Origin: UBA4742 sp037138595
GTDB lineage: Bacteria; Actinomycetota; Acidimicrobiia; Acidimicrobiales; Acidimicrobilacustridaceae
Direction: 5' to 3'
Length of the DNA: 64,000 nucleotides
Assembly (NCBI GenBank): GCA_037138595.1
Contig: JBAXIB010000016.1
Location: 1-64,000 of the forward strand
Shown here: piece by piece, positions 53,130 to 61,761 of the stretch
Numbering within the stretch: position 1 is the first letter of the stretch
How the letters are laid out: the number at the start of each line of letters is the position of its first letter
Made by a program: the position numbers and the translations under genes
The notes under the pieces: generated by a model
Databases searched by the model: none
What the model saw: only the letters and a program-made list of their open reading frames with translations
What the model was told of the DNA's origin: nothing

Positions 53130-53807
53130 TTAGTGATGACGATCGGCCAAGAACTTGGCTGATTCAGTCGCGTCAGCAACTCGACCATCGATAACGACAA
53201 TGCAGCGATCGGCGACTCGCGATACTTGATCCAAATCATGAGTCACCCACAACAACGTCAGTCCTTCTTCGGCGAAGGTTCGACCTAGTGCCTCAATAGT
53301 GTGTCGAGCATCAGGATCAAGTGCCGACGTTGGCTCGTCCATGAGCAACACTTCGGGGTCAGTCAACAGCGCGCGAGCGATACAGGCCCGCTGAGCTTCG
53401 CCGCCAGAGAGGTCGTCGCCGGTTCGATCAAGAAATCGCTGCGGTAGGCCCACGTGATCGAGCGCTTCGACGAGCCGAACATCGGTCGCTTGGTCGTTAG
53501 CGACCCGGAGGTTGTCTCGCACCGTGCCGGGGAAAAGTGCCGCTCGCTGAAACACCATCCCGACCCGCCGGCGATGAGTCAACGGATCAAGCTCAGCAAT
53601 ATCGGTTCCTTCGAAACACACGCGACCGGTCGTTGGCACTTCAAGACGATTACAAAGCCGCAATAACGTCGACTTACCTGCGCCGGACGGTCCAGCAATA
53701 ACAGTGACTCCACCAAGCGACACCGTGAGATCGATTTTCTCCAAGATCGTGACGCCGCTCTCGACCACTACCGAAACGTTCTCAAACGCAAAGGCGGCCA
53801 CCGGCAT
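53130..53807 (-). CDS. fetA: ABC transporter ATP-binding protein, FetA-like
   Basis: About 225 residues from the ATG at 53807 (MPVAAFAFENVSVV). Longer forms up to 53864 would extend into the divergent mutB promoter. Walker A is GPSGAGKST, the signature LSGGEAQRACIARAL, Walker B VLLMDEPTSALDPDA, and the switch is VTHD. It pairs with the FetB-like permease. Phosphate-type PstB ATPases are similar, but the UPF0014 partner favours FetA. Confidence 0.88.
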   Translation of the reverse strand: MPVAAFAFENVSVVVESGVTILEKIDLTVSLGGVTVIAGPSGAGKSTLLRLCNRLEVPTTGRVCFEGTDIAELDPLTHRRRVGMVFQRAALFPGTVRDNLRVANDQATDVRLVEALDHVGLPQRFLDRTGDDLSGGEAQRACIARALLTDPEVLLMDEPTSALDPDARHTIEALGRTFAEEGLTLLWVTHDLDQVSRVADRCIVVIDGRVADATESAKFLADRHH

Positions 53808-53868
53808 GATGGCAGCATGCCACTTACAACGGTTCACCCTGGTTTTCCGATCGACCGTGGCCACCTCC

Positions 53869-53874
53869 TAGGCT
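53869..53874 (+). promoter_or_regulatory. Candidate -10 (TAGGCT) for leaderless mutB
   Basis: TAGGCT matches TAnnnT and is followed by GACATC and the GTG at 53881. No Shine-Dalgarno is present. Confidence 0.45.
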
Positions 53875-53880
53875 GACATC

Positions 53881-56055
53881 GTGACCACGCCACCGGATCC
53901 CAGTTCTCATGTTCCAGCCCCGACGGTCGATGACTGGACGTCACTTGCCGCCAAGGAACTCAAAGGCGCCCACCCTGACTCGCTCGTTTGGGCGACGCCA
54001 GAGGGCATCGAGGTAAAACCGCTTTACACCGCCGCCGACGTTACGTCGCTTCCGCCGGCTCAGCGCGAAAACCTCCCCGGCTTCCCCCCGTTTGTGCGCG
54101 GCGTCCGTGCCTCAATGTATGCGAATCGCCCCTGGACGATTCGCCAATATGCCGGATTCTCGACGGCAGAGGAATCCAACGCGTTTTACCGTCACAACTT
54201 GGCCGCTGGTCAGATGGGATTGTCGGTTGCTTTCGATCTCGCAACCCATCGTGGTTATGACAGCGATCACCCGCGGGTCGTTGGTGATGTTGGAAAAGCT
54301 GGCGTTGCGATTGATTCAGTCGAAGACATGAAGGTGCTGTTCGACGGAATCCCGCTCGAAAAGATGTCGGTGTCGATGACCATGAATGGCGCGGTCATCC
54401 CCGTGCTCGCCATGTTCATTGTCGCGGGAGAAGAACAAGGTGTCGATCAGAGCCAACTCAACGGCACGATCCAAAACGACATCTTGAAAGAGTTCATGGT
54501 CCGCAATACCTACATTTATCCACCCGCCCCTTCCATGCGTGCCGTAGCCGACATCATCACCTACACATCACGCCACATGCCCCGCTATAACTCCATTTCG
54601 ATATCCGGCTATCACATGCAAGAAGCTGGAGCTACCGCTGATCAGGAACTCGCGTTCACCATTGCCGATGGCCTCGAATACGTTCGGGCTGCGCTCGCCC
54701 AAGGTCTCGATGTCGACGAATTCGCTGGTCGCCTGAGTTTCTTTTTCGCCATCGGAACAAACTTCTTCATGGAGATCGCCAAACTTCGCGCCGCTCGACT
54801 GCTTTGGCACCGAGTCATGACGCAGTTTGATCCCCAAAAACAGCAGTCGCTGATGTTGCGCACCCATTGTCAGACTTCGGGCGTCTCACTCACTGAGCAA
54901 GACCCCTACAACAATGTCGTGCGAACCGCAGTCGAAGCCATGGCCGCAGTTCTTGGGGGCACGCAAAGTCTTCACACCAACGCATTCGATGAAGCGCTTG
55001 GGCTCCCGACTGAAATGAGTTCGCGTATTGCGCGCAATACCCAACTGATTCTTGCTGAAGAAACCGGAATCACCCATGTCGTCGACCCACTTGGCGGCAG
55101 TTACTACGTCGAGGCGCTCACCAATGACCTCGCTGAAAAGGCGTGGGAACTGATTGAGGAGATCGAACAACTCGGCGGCATGACAAAGGCAGTCGAATCA
55201 GGTTTGCCCAAATTGCGAATCGAAGAATCGGCAGCGAAACGTCAGGCCCGAGTTGATCGAGGCCAAGACGTCGTCGTCGGCGTCAACAAGTACGTGCCGG
55301 ACAACGTCGAAATGGTTGACGTGCTCAGTATCGACAACACCCAAGTTCGTGAAGGACAGATCGCCAAACTGCAACGAGTCCGGGCCGAGCGAGATGAATC
55401 CGTTTGCCAAGCTTCACTCGCGGCACTGACCGAGGGTGCTCGGGGCGAAGCAAACTTGCTCGAACTCGCGATCGATGCCGCTCGAGCACGCGCCACCGTT
55501 GGTGAGATCTCAGACGCCATGGAGGTGGTATTCGGCCGCCACCGCGCTGAGATACGTAGCATCTCTGGTGTGTACGGACAGGCCTATCAAGGCGACGAGG
55601 GATTCGCCGCCATACAGCATGAAATCGAAGCCTTCGCGATCACTCACGGAAGGCGGCCTCGTATCCTGGTAGTCAAGATGGGACAGGACGGACACGACCG
55701 AGGTGCGAAAGTTATCGCCACCGCATTTGCCGACCTTGGTTTCGATGTGGACATCGGACCACTGTTCCAAACGCCGGCCGAAGCGGCCCGCGACGCGGTC
55801 GAAAACGACGTCCACGTCGTCGGCGTTTCGAGTCAAGCTGCCGGCCATCTGACCTTGGTCCCGCAGTTGATCGACGCGCTTAACGAGGCCGGAGCCAACG
55901 ATGTCCTGGTCGTGGTCGGAGGGGTGATCCCGCCGCAAGATTACGAAGCGCTAACCGACGCGGGCGTCGCTGCAATTTTTGGACCTGGAACCAACATCCC
56001 AGAAGCCGCAAGCAAAGTGCTCGCGCTTATTACCGAACGACGAAGAGCGGGCTGA
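53881..56055 (+). CDS. mutB: Methylmalonyl-CoA mutase large subunit
   Basis: A 724-residue adenosylcobalamin enzyme interconverting methylmalonyl-CoA and succinyl-CoA. The N-terminal TIM barrel has YANRPWTIRQYAGFSTAEESN (read in parts), SVAFDLATHRGYDSDHPRV, SVSMTMNGAVIPV and SGVSLTEQDPYNN. The C-terminal B12 domain has the base-off motif D603-x-H605-x-x-G608 (GQDGHDRG), GVSSQAAGHLTLVP and VVVGGVIPPQDY. Start GTG 53881. meaB follows 4 bp later. No small subunit (mutA) or epimerase gene is in the window. Confidence 0.96.
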   Translation: MTTPPDPSSHVPAPTVDDWTSLAAKELKGAHPDSLVWATPEGIEVKPLYTAADVTSLPPAQRENLPGFPPFVRGVRASMYANRPWTIRQYAGFSTAEESNAFYRHNLAAGQMGLSVAFDLATHRGYDSDHPRVVGDVGKAGVAIDSVEDMKVLFDGIPLEKMSVSMTMNGAVIPVLAMFIVAGEEQGVDQSQLNGTIQNDILKEFMVRNTYIYPPAPSMRAVADIITYTSRHMPRYNSISISGYHMQEAGATADQELAFTIADGLEYVRAALAQGLDVDEFAGRLSFFFAIGTNFFMEIAKLRAARLLWHRVMTQFDPQKQQSLMLRTHCQTSGVSLTEQDPYNNVVRTAVEAMAAVLGGTQSLHTNAFDEALGLPTEMSSRIARNTQLILAEETGITHVVDPLGGSYYVEALTNDLAEKAWELIEEIEQLGGMTKAVESGLPKLRIEESAAKRQARVDRGQDVVVGVNKYVPDNVEMVDVLSIDNTQVREGQIAKLQRVRAERDESVCQASLAALTEGARGEANLLELAIDAARARATVGEISDAMEVVFGRHRAEIRSISGVYGQAYQGDEGFAAIQHEIEAFAITHGRRPRILVVKMGQDGHDRGAKVIATAFADLGFDVDIGPLFQTPAEAARDAVENDVHVVGVSSQAAGHLTLVPQLIDALNEAGANDVLVVVGGVIPPQDYEALTDAGVAAIFGPGTNIPEAASKVLALITERRRAG

Positions 56056-56059
56056 CATC

Positions 56060-57079
56060 GTGGCGGCGGCTTTTGACGACGAAACATCGGCGCGCCCTGA
56101 ACAAATGATTCTCGGAATTCAGGCCGGTGAACGTCGGTCACTCGCCCATGCCATCACCTTGGTTGAATCGACGCGTACCGACCATCGGGCGCAAGCTGCC
56201 GAAATCCTCGAGGCGGTCTTACCCCTGACGGGAAACTCGACGCGAATTGGCATTAGCGGTTCACCCGGAGTCGGCAAGTCAACCTTCATCGAGGCCCTCG
56301 GCCTGCACATTGTCAATACCGGTCGACGCGTTGCCGTACTAGCGGTTGACCCCACAAGTTCGCGCACCGGCGGATCGATTCTCGGCGATAAGACCAGAAT
56401 GGTCGATCTTTCGAATCGAACTGACGCCTTTATTCGACCGTCTCCAGGTGGAAATCAACTCGGCGGCGTTGCTCGTCACACTCGCGAAGCCATGTTGTTG
56501 TGCGAAGCCGCCGGATTCGATGTCGTCATCGTGGAAACTATTGGAGTCGGCCAAAGCGAGGTTGCCGTTTCAGACATGGTCGACCTGTTCTTGTTGCTGG
56601 TTGCCCCAGGTGGGGGTGACGAACTCCAGGGCATCAAACGCGGGATTATGGAACTCGCCGACATCGTTGTCGTAAATAAAGCCGATGGCGACCTCGCTGC
56701 CGCAGCCGGTCGAACTACGGCCGAATACACCAATGCGCTGCACCTCATTCGCCCCAAGTGGGCCAGTTGGACACCTCAGGCGCTGTCGTGTTCATCGCTC
56801 CAACGCGACGGTATTGCCAGCGCGTGGGAAACCATTGAGGCATTCGGTGCGGCCATCGAACAGTCGGGCGAGCGCTCAGTAAACCGATCGCAACAATCGG
56901 TGGCATGGATGTGGTCGGAGGTTCAAGACACCTTGCTTGATCAATTGCGCACCGACTCCGAAGTTCAAGCACTGGTTCTGGACTTCGAGCGTCAGGTGGC
57001 GGCGGGAACCACTTCGCCAACCCATGCCGCTCGTTCCCTGCTCAACGTATTCGGTAATTCCCCAGTCGCAGGTAGTTAG
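56060..57079 (+). CDS. meaB: Methylmalonyl-CoA mutase-associated GTPase MeaB
   Basis: About 339 residues. It is the G3E-type GTPase chaperone that protects and reloads MutB with adenosylcobalamin. Walker A GSPGVGKST is at about 68-76, followed by VDPTSSRTGGSILGDKTRM (read in parts), VETIGVGQSE, and the base-specificity motif VVNKADGD. The GTG at 56060 lies 4 bp after the mutB stop and is preceded by the same GGCTGACATC sequence as mutB. Its stop overlaps that of the convergent glycosyltransferase. Confidence 0.95.
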   Translation: MAAAFDDETSARPEQMILGIQAGERRSLAHAITLVESTRTDHRAQAAEILEAVLPLTGNSTRIGISGSPGVGKSTFIEALGLHIVNTGRRVAVLAVDPTSSRTGGSILGDKTRMVDLSNRTDAFIRPSPGGNQLGGVARHTREAMLLCEAAGFDVVIVETIGVGQSEVAVSDMVDLFLLLVAPGGGDELQGIKRGIMELADIVVVNKADGDLAAAAGRTTAEYTNALHLIRPKWASWTPQALSCSSLQRDGIASAWETIEAFGAAIEQSGERSVNRSQQSVAWMWSEVQDTLLDQLRTDSEVQALVLDFERQVAAGTTSPTHAARSLLNVFGNSPVAGS

Positions 57080-59508
57080 CGACGAATGACCCGCACTATT
57101 CGGCTGCCCATCTGAACCAAAAGCAGCCGCAAACCACCGTCGTGGATGTACTGCCGTGCCAATACCAAATCCGCTCGAACACCGCGTGGTGCCGGCGTTA
57201 ATTCAGTCGGATGCGGGCCAGCAAAAGATCCCACTAACCCTTCCATTAGATCGGGTGCCCGACGAGGGGATCGGCAGAAATCGACGAGTGGACGCAATGC
57301 TTCGGTCCAAACCAATTCCGGGATAATGGCGCGAATGTTGTCCTTACAATCCTCAGAGCGAACGTGATCCTCAAGCAACACACCAAGCGCGTCAGCGAGT
57401 GCCGGTGGGTCTTGAGGCACCACGGCGATTCCAAGGCCGCGATGTTCAATGAGTTCAGCGAGGGAATCGCCAGTAGTTGTTACCGTTGGCAACGTCGCCC
57501 AAAAATAGTCGAGTACTCGAGTTCGAAACGAGAAATCGGTCTCGACATGATGGAAGTGAGTGGTCACCGCCACGTCGGCATCAAGTAAGAAGTTTTGCCG
57601 TTGCCCATAGGGCACCCACTCTTCATTGAAAAACACGTGAATTCCGGTGAGCCCAAGTTGATCCGAAAGTTCGCGTGCGGCAATGGCCATGCGCATCTCA
57701 GGAATGTCCGCATTTGGGTGACGCATACCGAGAAACACCAGCCGCACGTCGCTTCGACGGTGCCGCAGCTGGTCAATCGCCGTTATGAGCGTAAGCGGGT
57801 CAAACCAGTTGTAAACCCCACCTCCCCAGAGCACCACCGCGTCATCAGGTCCAATCCCAGGAATCACGCCTCGAATGCCCGGACCCGTTCGCTCGGGCGG
57901 CTCGTCAGCGATGCCGAACGGCACAATTGCTATGAGGGAATCAAGACTAGGGTCGGCGTCATAGGTTGCCGGGTTAACCCGACCAAGCGATGCCAGGTGG
58001 CCTAACCACAAGTCACGCTGCTTACCGCTCGCGCACAAGAAAAAGTCTCCGCGCAACAGTTGCTCATTCAGTACCGCAGTTGCGTCGCGAACGGCGCGGC
58101 GACGGATTCGCTCACCATCATCCCGCGCTTGTTCGAGCTGCTCGAGGTGCAGCGGATCGTAAATGTCAGCGACGAACACCTTTATCGAATGACGAAAGCT
58201 CGCCAATCCCGCCATGACCCAACCTTGAAAAACGAAAACGTCGCACCACTCCACTAACTCATCAACATCAGCGTGACGGACGGCTTCAACCGAAAAACGC
58301 GGATCGGTAAGTTCGGCAACGGTAATGCTCACGAGTCGCACTTCATGTTCGAGTGAAAGTTCTTCTGCCAACCGCCACGCCCGAATCGCCGGACCAGCCA
58401 TCTTCGAAGCAATGCTGTCAGCTGTGGCGACAACGATTCGTCGACGTCCACCAAAACGCGAAAGTTCGGGATGCGCGGCAATTGTTGCTTCATGTCCGGC
58501 ACGGAACTCATCGGTCGGTGTATCAGGGACCAGCGCCGGGCCGAGCACCGAAAGGACCTCGGCGTCAGGCCGCCGCCGGGTTTTTTGCCGCGCCGCGCGT
58601 TCGGGTTCCAGCACAGCCAACATCGACGTGAACGCTCGGACCCCGGCGTCGCTGTCCCTCTCGGTTACAGGTGACGCGACACCGTTCGTGGGAATGTGGC
58701 CAGCTAGACGAAGGCGACTCAGTTCAAGAGCCGCCGGGAGAGCCGCCGCCAAGCTCACGTCGTCGAAGTTTCGATACAACATGGCTAAGGCATCGACTTC
58801 AGCTCGGACCGCAGCAGTCCACGCCACGTCGTCGCTACCGCTCTGCGGCGTTAGTTGGGTTGGCGCCACGCTCGAAACGCTCAGGGTGCGGTCGATCAGC
58901 ACCTCTCGGCCGGCCAGCCAAAGTCGCCATGCGAGGTCTATGCCCGCGAACGGCTGGTCAAGCCCGAGGTCAAACGAATTGACCCCATCGAGTTCAGCTC
59001 GACGTGCTACCCATGCGTGGCCAGCAATCATTGTGCGTTCCGTGAGCGGCCGTTGCCCCACTGCTGGGGTTGGCCCGGCCGGAACCACCGGAAGCGGATG
59101 ACCGGTAAAGCACAGTCCGGGCGATAAAGCCGGTACTCGAACTCCATCTGGTCCCGAGACGGTGCCAGCGATGATTGCCGCACCGTGCTCACGATCAAGC
59201 GCGGCGAGTGCGCGCCCGACCCAATCCTGATCCACCGATACGCCCGCGCGGACATACACAATGCGTTCGGCGCGTGTTGCCGCGATTCCCCGGGCCAATG
59301 CATCGCCATGAGTCGCCCCGGGGGCATCAATGACAACATGACCTGAAGTCACCCCTTGAATAGTTGAGCTGTTGGCCACCACGATGACCTGCACCGGAGC
59401 ACCGTCAATCACCATGGTGGCAGCAGCCGACAGCGTGTGTTCAATGCCGCTCGCCGATCCAGTGGCGTCAACCAGCAGCGCTACTGATGGTCGTCGCACG
59501 CTACTCAT
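57076..59508 (-). CDS. Two-domain glycosyltransferase (GT2-like + GT4-like)
   Basis: About 810 residues from the ATG at 59508, which overlaps the end of the ABC ATPase gene by 8 bp. The N-terminal part (about 1-260) is GT2-like: VALLVDATGSASGIEHTL, VVANSS, VYVRAGVSVDQDWVGRAL, then AGIDLAWRLWLAGREVL. The second part (about 345-770) is GT-B/GT4-like: VVATADSIASKMAGPAIRAW, VLWGGGVYNWFDPLTLITAI, FLGMRHPNADIPE, then TDFSFRTRVLDYFWATLPTV. The acceptor is probably a growing polysaccharide exported by the adjacent Wzm/Wzt. The GT2 half lacks an obvious DxD, so it may be a binding or degenerate domain. Confidence 0.85.
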   Translation of the reverse strand: MSSVRRPSVALLVDATGSASGIEHTLSAAATMVIDGAPVQVIVVANSSTIQGVTSGHVVIDAPGATHGDALARGIAATRAERIVYVRAGVSVDQDWVGRALAALDREHGAAIIAGTVSGPDGVRVPALSPGLCFTGHPLPVVPAGPTPAVGQRPLTERTMIAGHAWVARRAELDGVNSFDLGLDQPFAGIDLAWRLWLAGREVLIDRTLSVSSVAPTQLTPQSGSDDVAWTAAVRAEVDALAMLYRNFDDVSLAAALPAALELSRLRLAGHIPTNGVASPVTERDSDAGVRAFTSMLAVLEPERAARQKTRRRPDAEVLSVLGPALVPDTPTDEFRAGHEATIAAHPELSRFGGRRRIVVATADSIASKMAGPAIRAWRLAEELSLEHEVRLVSITVAELTDPRFSVEAVRHADVDELVEWCDVFVFQGWVMAGLASFRHSIKVFVADIYDPLHLEQLEQARDDGERIRRRAVRDATAVLNEQLLRGDFFLCASGKQRDLWLGHLASLGRVNPATYDADPSLDSLIAIVPFGIADEPPERTGPGIRGVIPGIGPDDAVVLWGGGVYNWFDPLTLITAIDQLRHRRSDVRLVFLGMRHPNADIPEMRMAIAARELSDQLGLTGIHVFFNEEWVPYGQRQNFLLDADVAVTTHFHHVETDFSFRTRVLDYFWATLPTVTTTGDSLAELIEHRGLGIAVVPQDPPALADALGVLLEDHVRSEDCKDNIRAIIPELVWTEALRPLVDFCRSPRRAPDLMEGLVGSFAGPHPTELTPAPRGVRADLVLARQYIHDGGLRLLLVQMGSRIVRVIRR

Positions 59509-60799
59509 TATTTGTGTCGCCTGACCGCGACGCGGGGTCACCACCATCGCTCGCTCGATCTGCAGATCCGTTTGCTCGAATGGTTTCTGCCCCATCAGGT
59601 TGCGCCGTCCAGCGGCCGCCAAGTGACATCACCCCGCCGAAAGTTTCATGAGGAATCCCAGCATCAACATCGAACCGAACGGCACGCTGACGAAAATCGA
59701 AAGGATGCACGACCGCGTAGTCATACAACGATGCCGAGATGTCATAGGTGCCGGGCAACAGCATCATCTTGTCGATCGACAGGTCGACTACGCCGGCGCC
59801 GTGAATCACATCAGGCACGAGTCCCGCCTCTCGCGTATTTGGCCCGGTGACCAACACGCCTTCGATATTAAAAATGGCGAGACCAAACACGGGGCGCTCA
59901 ACTGGCTCATCAGCGTGATACCGAACGCGAATCGTGACCGTTTCACCGGTATGCAAACGATTGGTCTCGCGACCGTTCACGTCAAGCAATTGAATGTCAT
60001 CAATTTGTGCTTCGCCCGAGCCCCAACGCGCACCGCGCCCATCGGGTTCAGCGCCGGTTTGTCGATCGGTTTGCACCTCAGCGAGATAGTGGTCGACGAC
60101 CTCGCCAGCTGGACCCGACATGCGGACCCTTCCATGTTCGAGCCACGCCAGTTCGTCACAGATCGTGCGCATGAGGCCAAGCCCGTGCGAAACCACGACG
60201 ATGGTTTTGTCCTGAGCTCGTAGCTCCGCGAATTTTTCGTTGCATCGACGCTGAAACTGTTCGTCACCGACGGCCAAGACTTCGTCCACCAATAACACAT
60301 CAGGTTCGACATTGATGGCGACAGAAAACCCCAACCGCACGTACATCCCCGACGAATAGTTCTTAACTGGCGTGTCGATGAATTGTTCGAGGCCAGCGAA
60401 CTCAACGATGTCGTCGTATTTGCGATCGATATCTTTCGATCCCAACCCGAGGATTGCTCCATTCAGGTAAATGTTTTCCTTCCCTGAGAGTTCTGGGTGG
60501 AAACCCGCTCCAAGTTCAAGGAGCGCAGATATTTTGCCATTCACGGTAATCGACCCAGATTCGGGACGCAGAATGCGGGCCATGCATTTGAGCAGCGTGC
60601 TTTTCCCGGAGCCATTCTCTCCGATCAGTCCGAAGGTCGTGCCAGCCGGAACGACGAGTGATACATCGTCGAGCGCCTGAAACTCCTCATAGCGCGCACG
60701 ACGCCCACGCATCAACGTGGCCTTCAAGCTCTGATTCCGATCGTGATACAACCGAAACATTTTGCTGACATTTGCCACGGTGACCGCAGGTTCACTCAT
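59501..60799 (-). CDS. wzt: Polysaccharide ABC exporter ATPase (Wzt-type)
   Basis: About 432 residues from the ATG at 60799 (TGATG overlap with the permease stop). The ATPase part has VSKMFRLYHDRNQSLK, Walker A GENGSGKST, NGKISALLELGAGFHPELSG, the signature YSSGMYVRLGFSVA and Walker B VLLVDEVLAVGD. The C-terminal extension (about 265-400) is a beta-sandwich-like Wzt_C domain (ETVTIRVRYHADEPVERPVF, then GTYDISASLYD). In other systems that domain recognises the capped glycan end, so export is probably termination-dependent. Confidence 0.92.
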   Translation of the reverse strand: MSEPAVTVANVSKMFRLYHDRNQSLKATLMRGRRARYEEFQALDDVSLVVPAGTTFGLIGENGSGKSTLLKCMARILRPESGSITVNGKISALLELGAGFHPELSGKENIYLNGAILGLGSKDIDRKYDDIVEFAGLEQFIDTPVKNYSSGMYVRLGFSVAINVEPDVLLVDEVLAVGDEQFQRRCNEKFAELRAQDKTIVVVSHGLGLMRTICDELAWLEHGRVRMSGPAGEVVDHYLAEVQTDRQTGAEPDGRGARWGSGEAQIDDIQLLDVNGRETNRLHTGETVTIRVRYHADEPVERPVFGLAIFNIEGVLVTGPNTREAGLVPDVIHGAGVVDLSIDKMMLLPGTYDISASLYDYAVVHPFDFRQRAVRFDVDAGIPHETFGGVMSLGGRWTAQPDGAETIRANGSADRASDGGDPASRSGDTNNE

Positions 60800-61683
60800 C
60801 AGAGTTCCTCCGCCAAACGCGCTTCGAATTTTCGAAATACGACCATCCCAATGACTACGACGCCGAGTGACCATACGGTCACGTATGCCACTTGACTCCA
60901 CCGCGGAAATTGCAGGTCATACAGCATCGAACGGAAAATTTGCACAAACGAGAGCATGGGATTCAATACATAGATCGTCTTTACCCACGGCGGAATTCCG
61001 TGACTATCGGTCACCGTAGTAATCGGATAAATAATCGGCGTCAGGTAGAACCACAATTGGAGACCGATGCCGACGAGGTACTGCAGGTCGCGAAAATACA
61101 CATTGAGCACCGACAGCATCAGGCCGATACCCGTCACGAACAACGTCATCAAGACCATGGCGAGAATGATCCCGAGTATCCATGGCAGCACCATGTTGCC
61201 GAGTATTAGCAAGAACACCATCATGAGACCCATCTCGATGACGAAGCTCCAGTCGAGTGCCAAGACCGTGGCATAAACCAAAATTTCGCGAGGGAAATAG
61301 ACCTTTTTGATCAGCCCGGCGTTGCCTAGCAGCGCCACCATCGAGCCATTCATCCCATTGGCCAAGAAGTTCCACGCCAATAATCCGCAGAGCAAGAATG
61401 CCGGATAGTTGTTCAACCCGCTTGGACTCGTCGTCGGTGAAATACCGATCAGCCGGCCGAAAACGACCGAAAAGATCACCATCGTCGCCAACGGATTAAG
61501 CAGCGACCACGACCAGCCCAAAACTGATCGTTTGTACTTCCCCCGCAGCTCGCGCAACGTGAGGTTGACCAGGAGGTCCCGAGATTGGGTCAGGTCAGCC
61601 AATGGATTCATCGAGCGGGGTGCCTCCAGCAGGGCCAGGTCAGGGCGAGACACCGATCCAAGATTTCGGAACGGTACGCGCAT
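60799..61683 (-). CDS. wzm: Polysaccharide ABC exporter permease (Wzm-type)
   Basis: About 294 residues from the ATG at 61683 (a GTG at 61692 is possible). An ABC2-type membrane protein with six helices. The cytosolic N-terminal amphipathic segment reads LLVNLTLRELRGKYKRSVLGWSW, typical of Wzm/TagG permeases. It contains PREILVYATVLALDWSFVIE and PIIYPITTV, and ends with FRKFEARLAEEL. It works with Wzt to move a lipid-linked glycan across the membrane. Confidence 0.93.
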   Translation of the reverse strand: MRVPFRNLGSVSRPDLALLEAPRSMNPLADLTQSRDLLVNLTLRELRGKYKRSVLGWSWSLLNPLATMVIFSVVFGRLIGISPTTSPSGLNNYPAFLLCGLLAWNFLANGMNGSMVALLGNAGLIKKVYFPREILVYATVLALDWSFVIEMGLMMVFLLILGNMVLPWILGIILAMVLMTLFVTGIGLMLSVLNVYFRDLQYLVGIGLQLWFYLTPIIYPITTVTDSHGIPPWVKTIYVLNPMLSFVQIFRSMLYDLQFPRWSQVAYVTVWSLGVVVIGMVVFRKFEARLAEEL

Positions 61684-61706
61684 GTCAAGCACGGCTAGTC
61701 AATCAC

Positions 61707-61757
61707 AGGACCGCTACTAGCCCGGAACATCGCCCCAGTGGCCGGTAGCGTGGTCCT
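61707..61757. promoter_or_regulatory. Inverted repeat in the wzm / glycosyltransferase divergent region
   Basis: AGGACC-GCTAC (61707-61717) is mirrored by GTAGC-GT-GGTCCT (61745-61757), with two extra bases in the right arm. It fills most of the 78-bp divergent gap and ends 4 nt before the ATG at 61762. TAGCGT (61746-61751), 10 nt before that ATG, could be the -10 and lies inside the right arm. A regulator bound here would control both sides. Confidence 0.45.
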
Positions 61758-61761
61758 CTGC

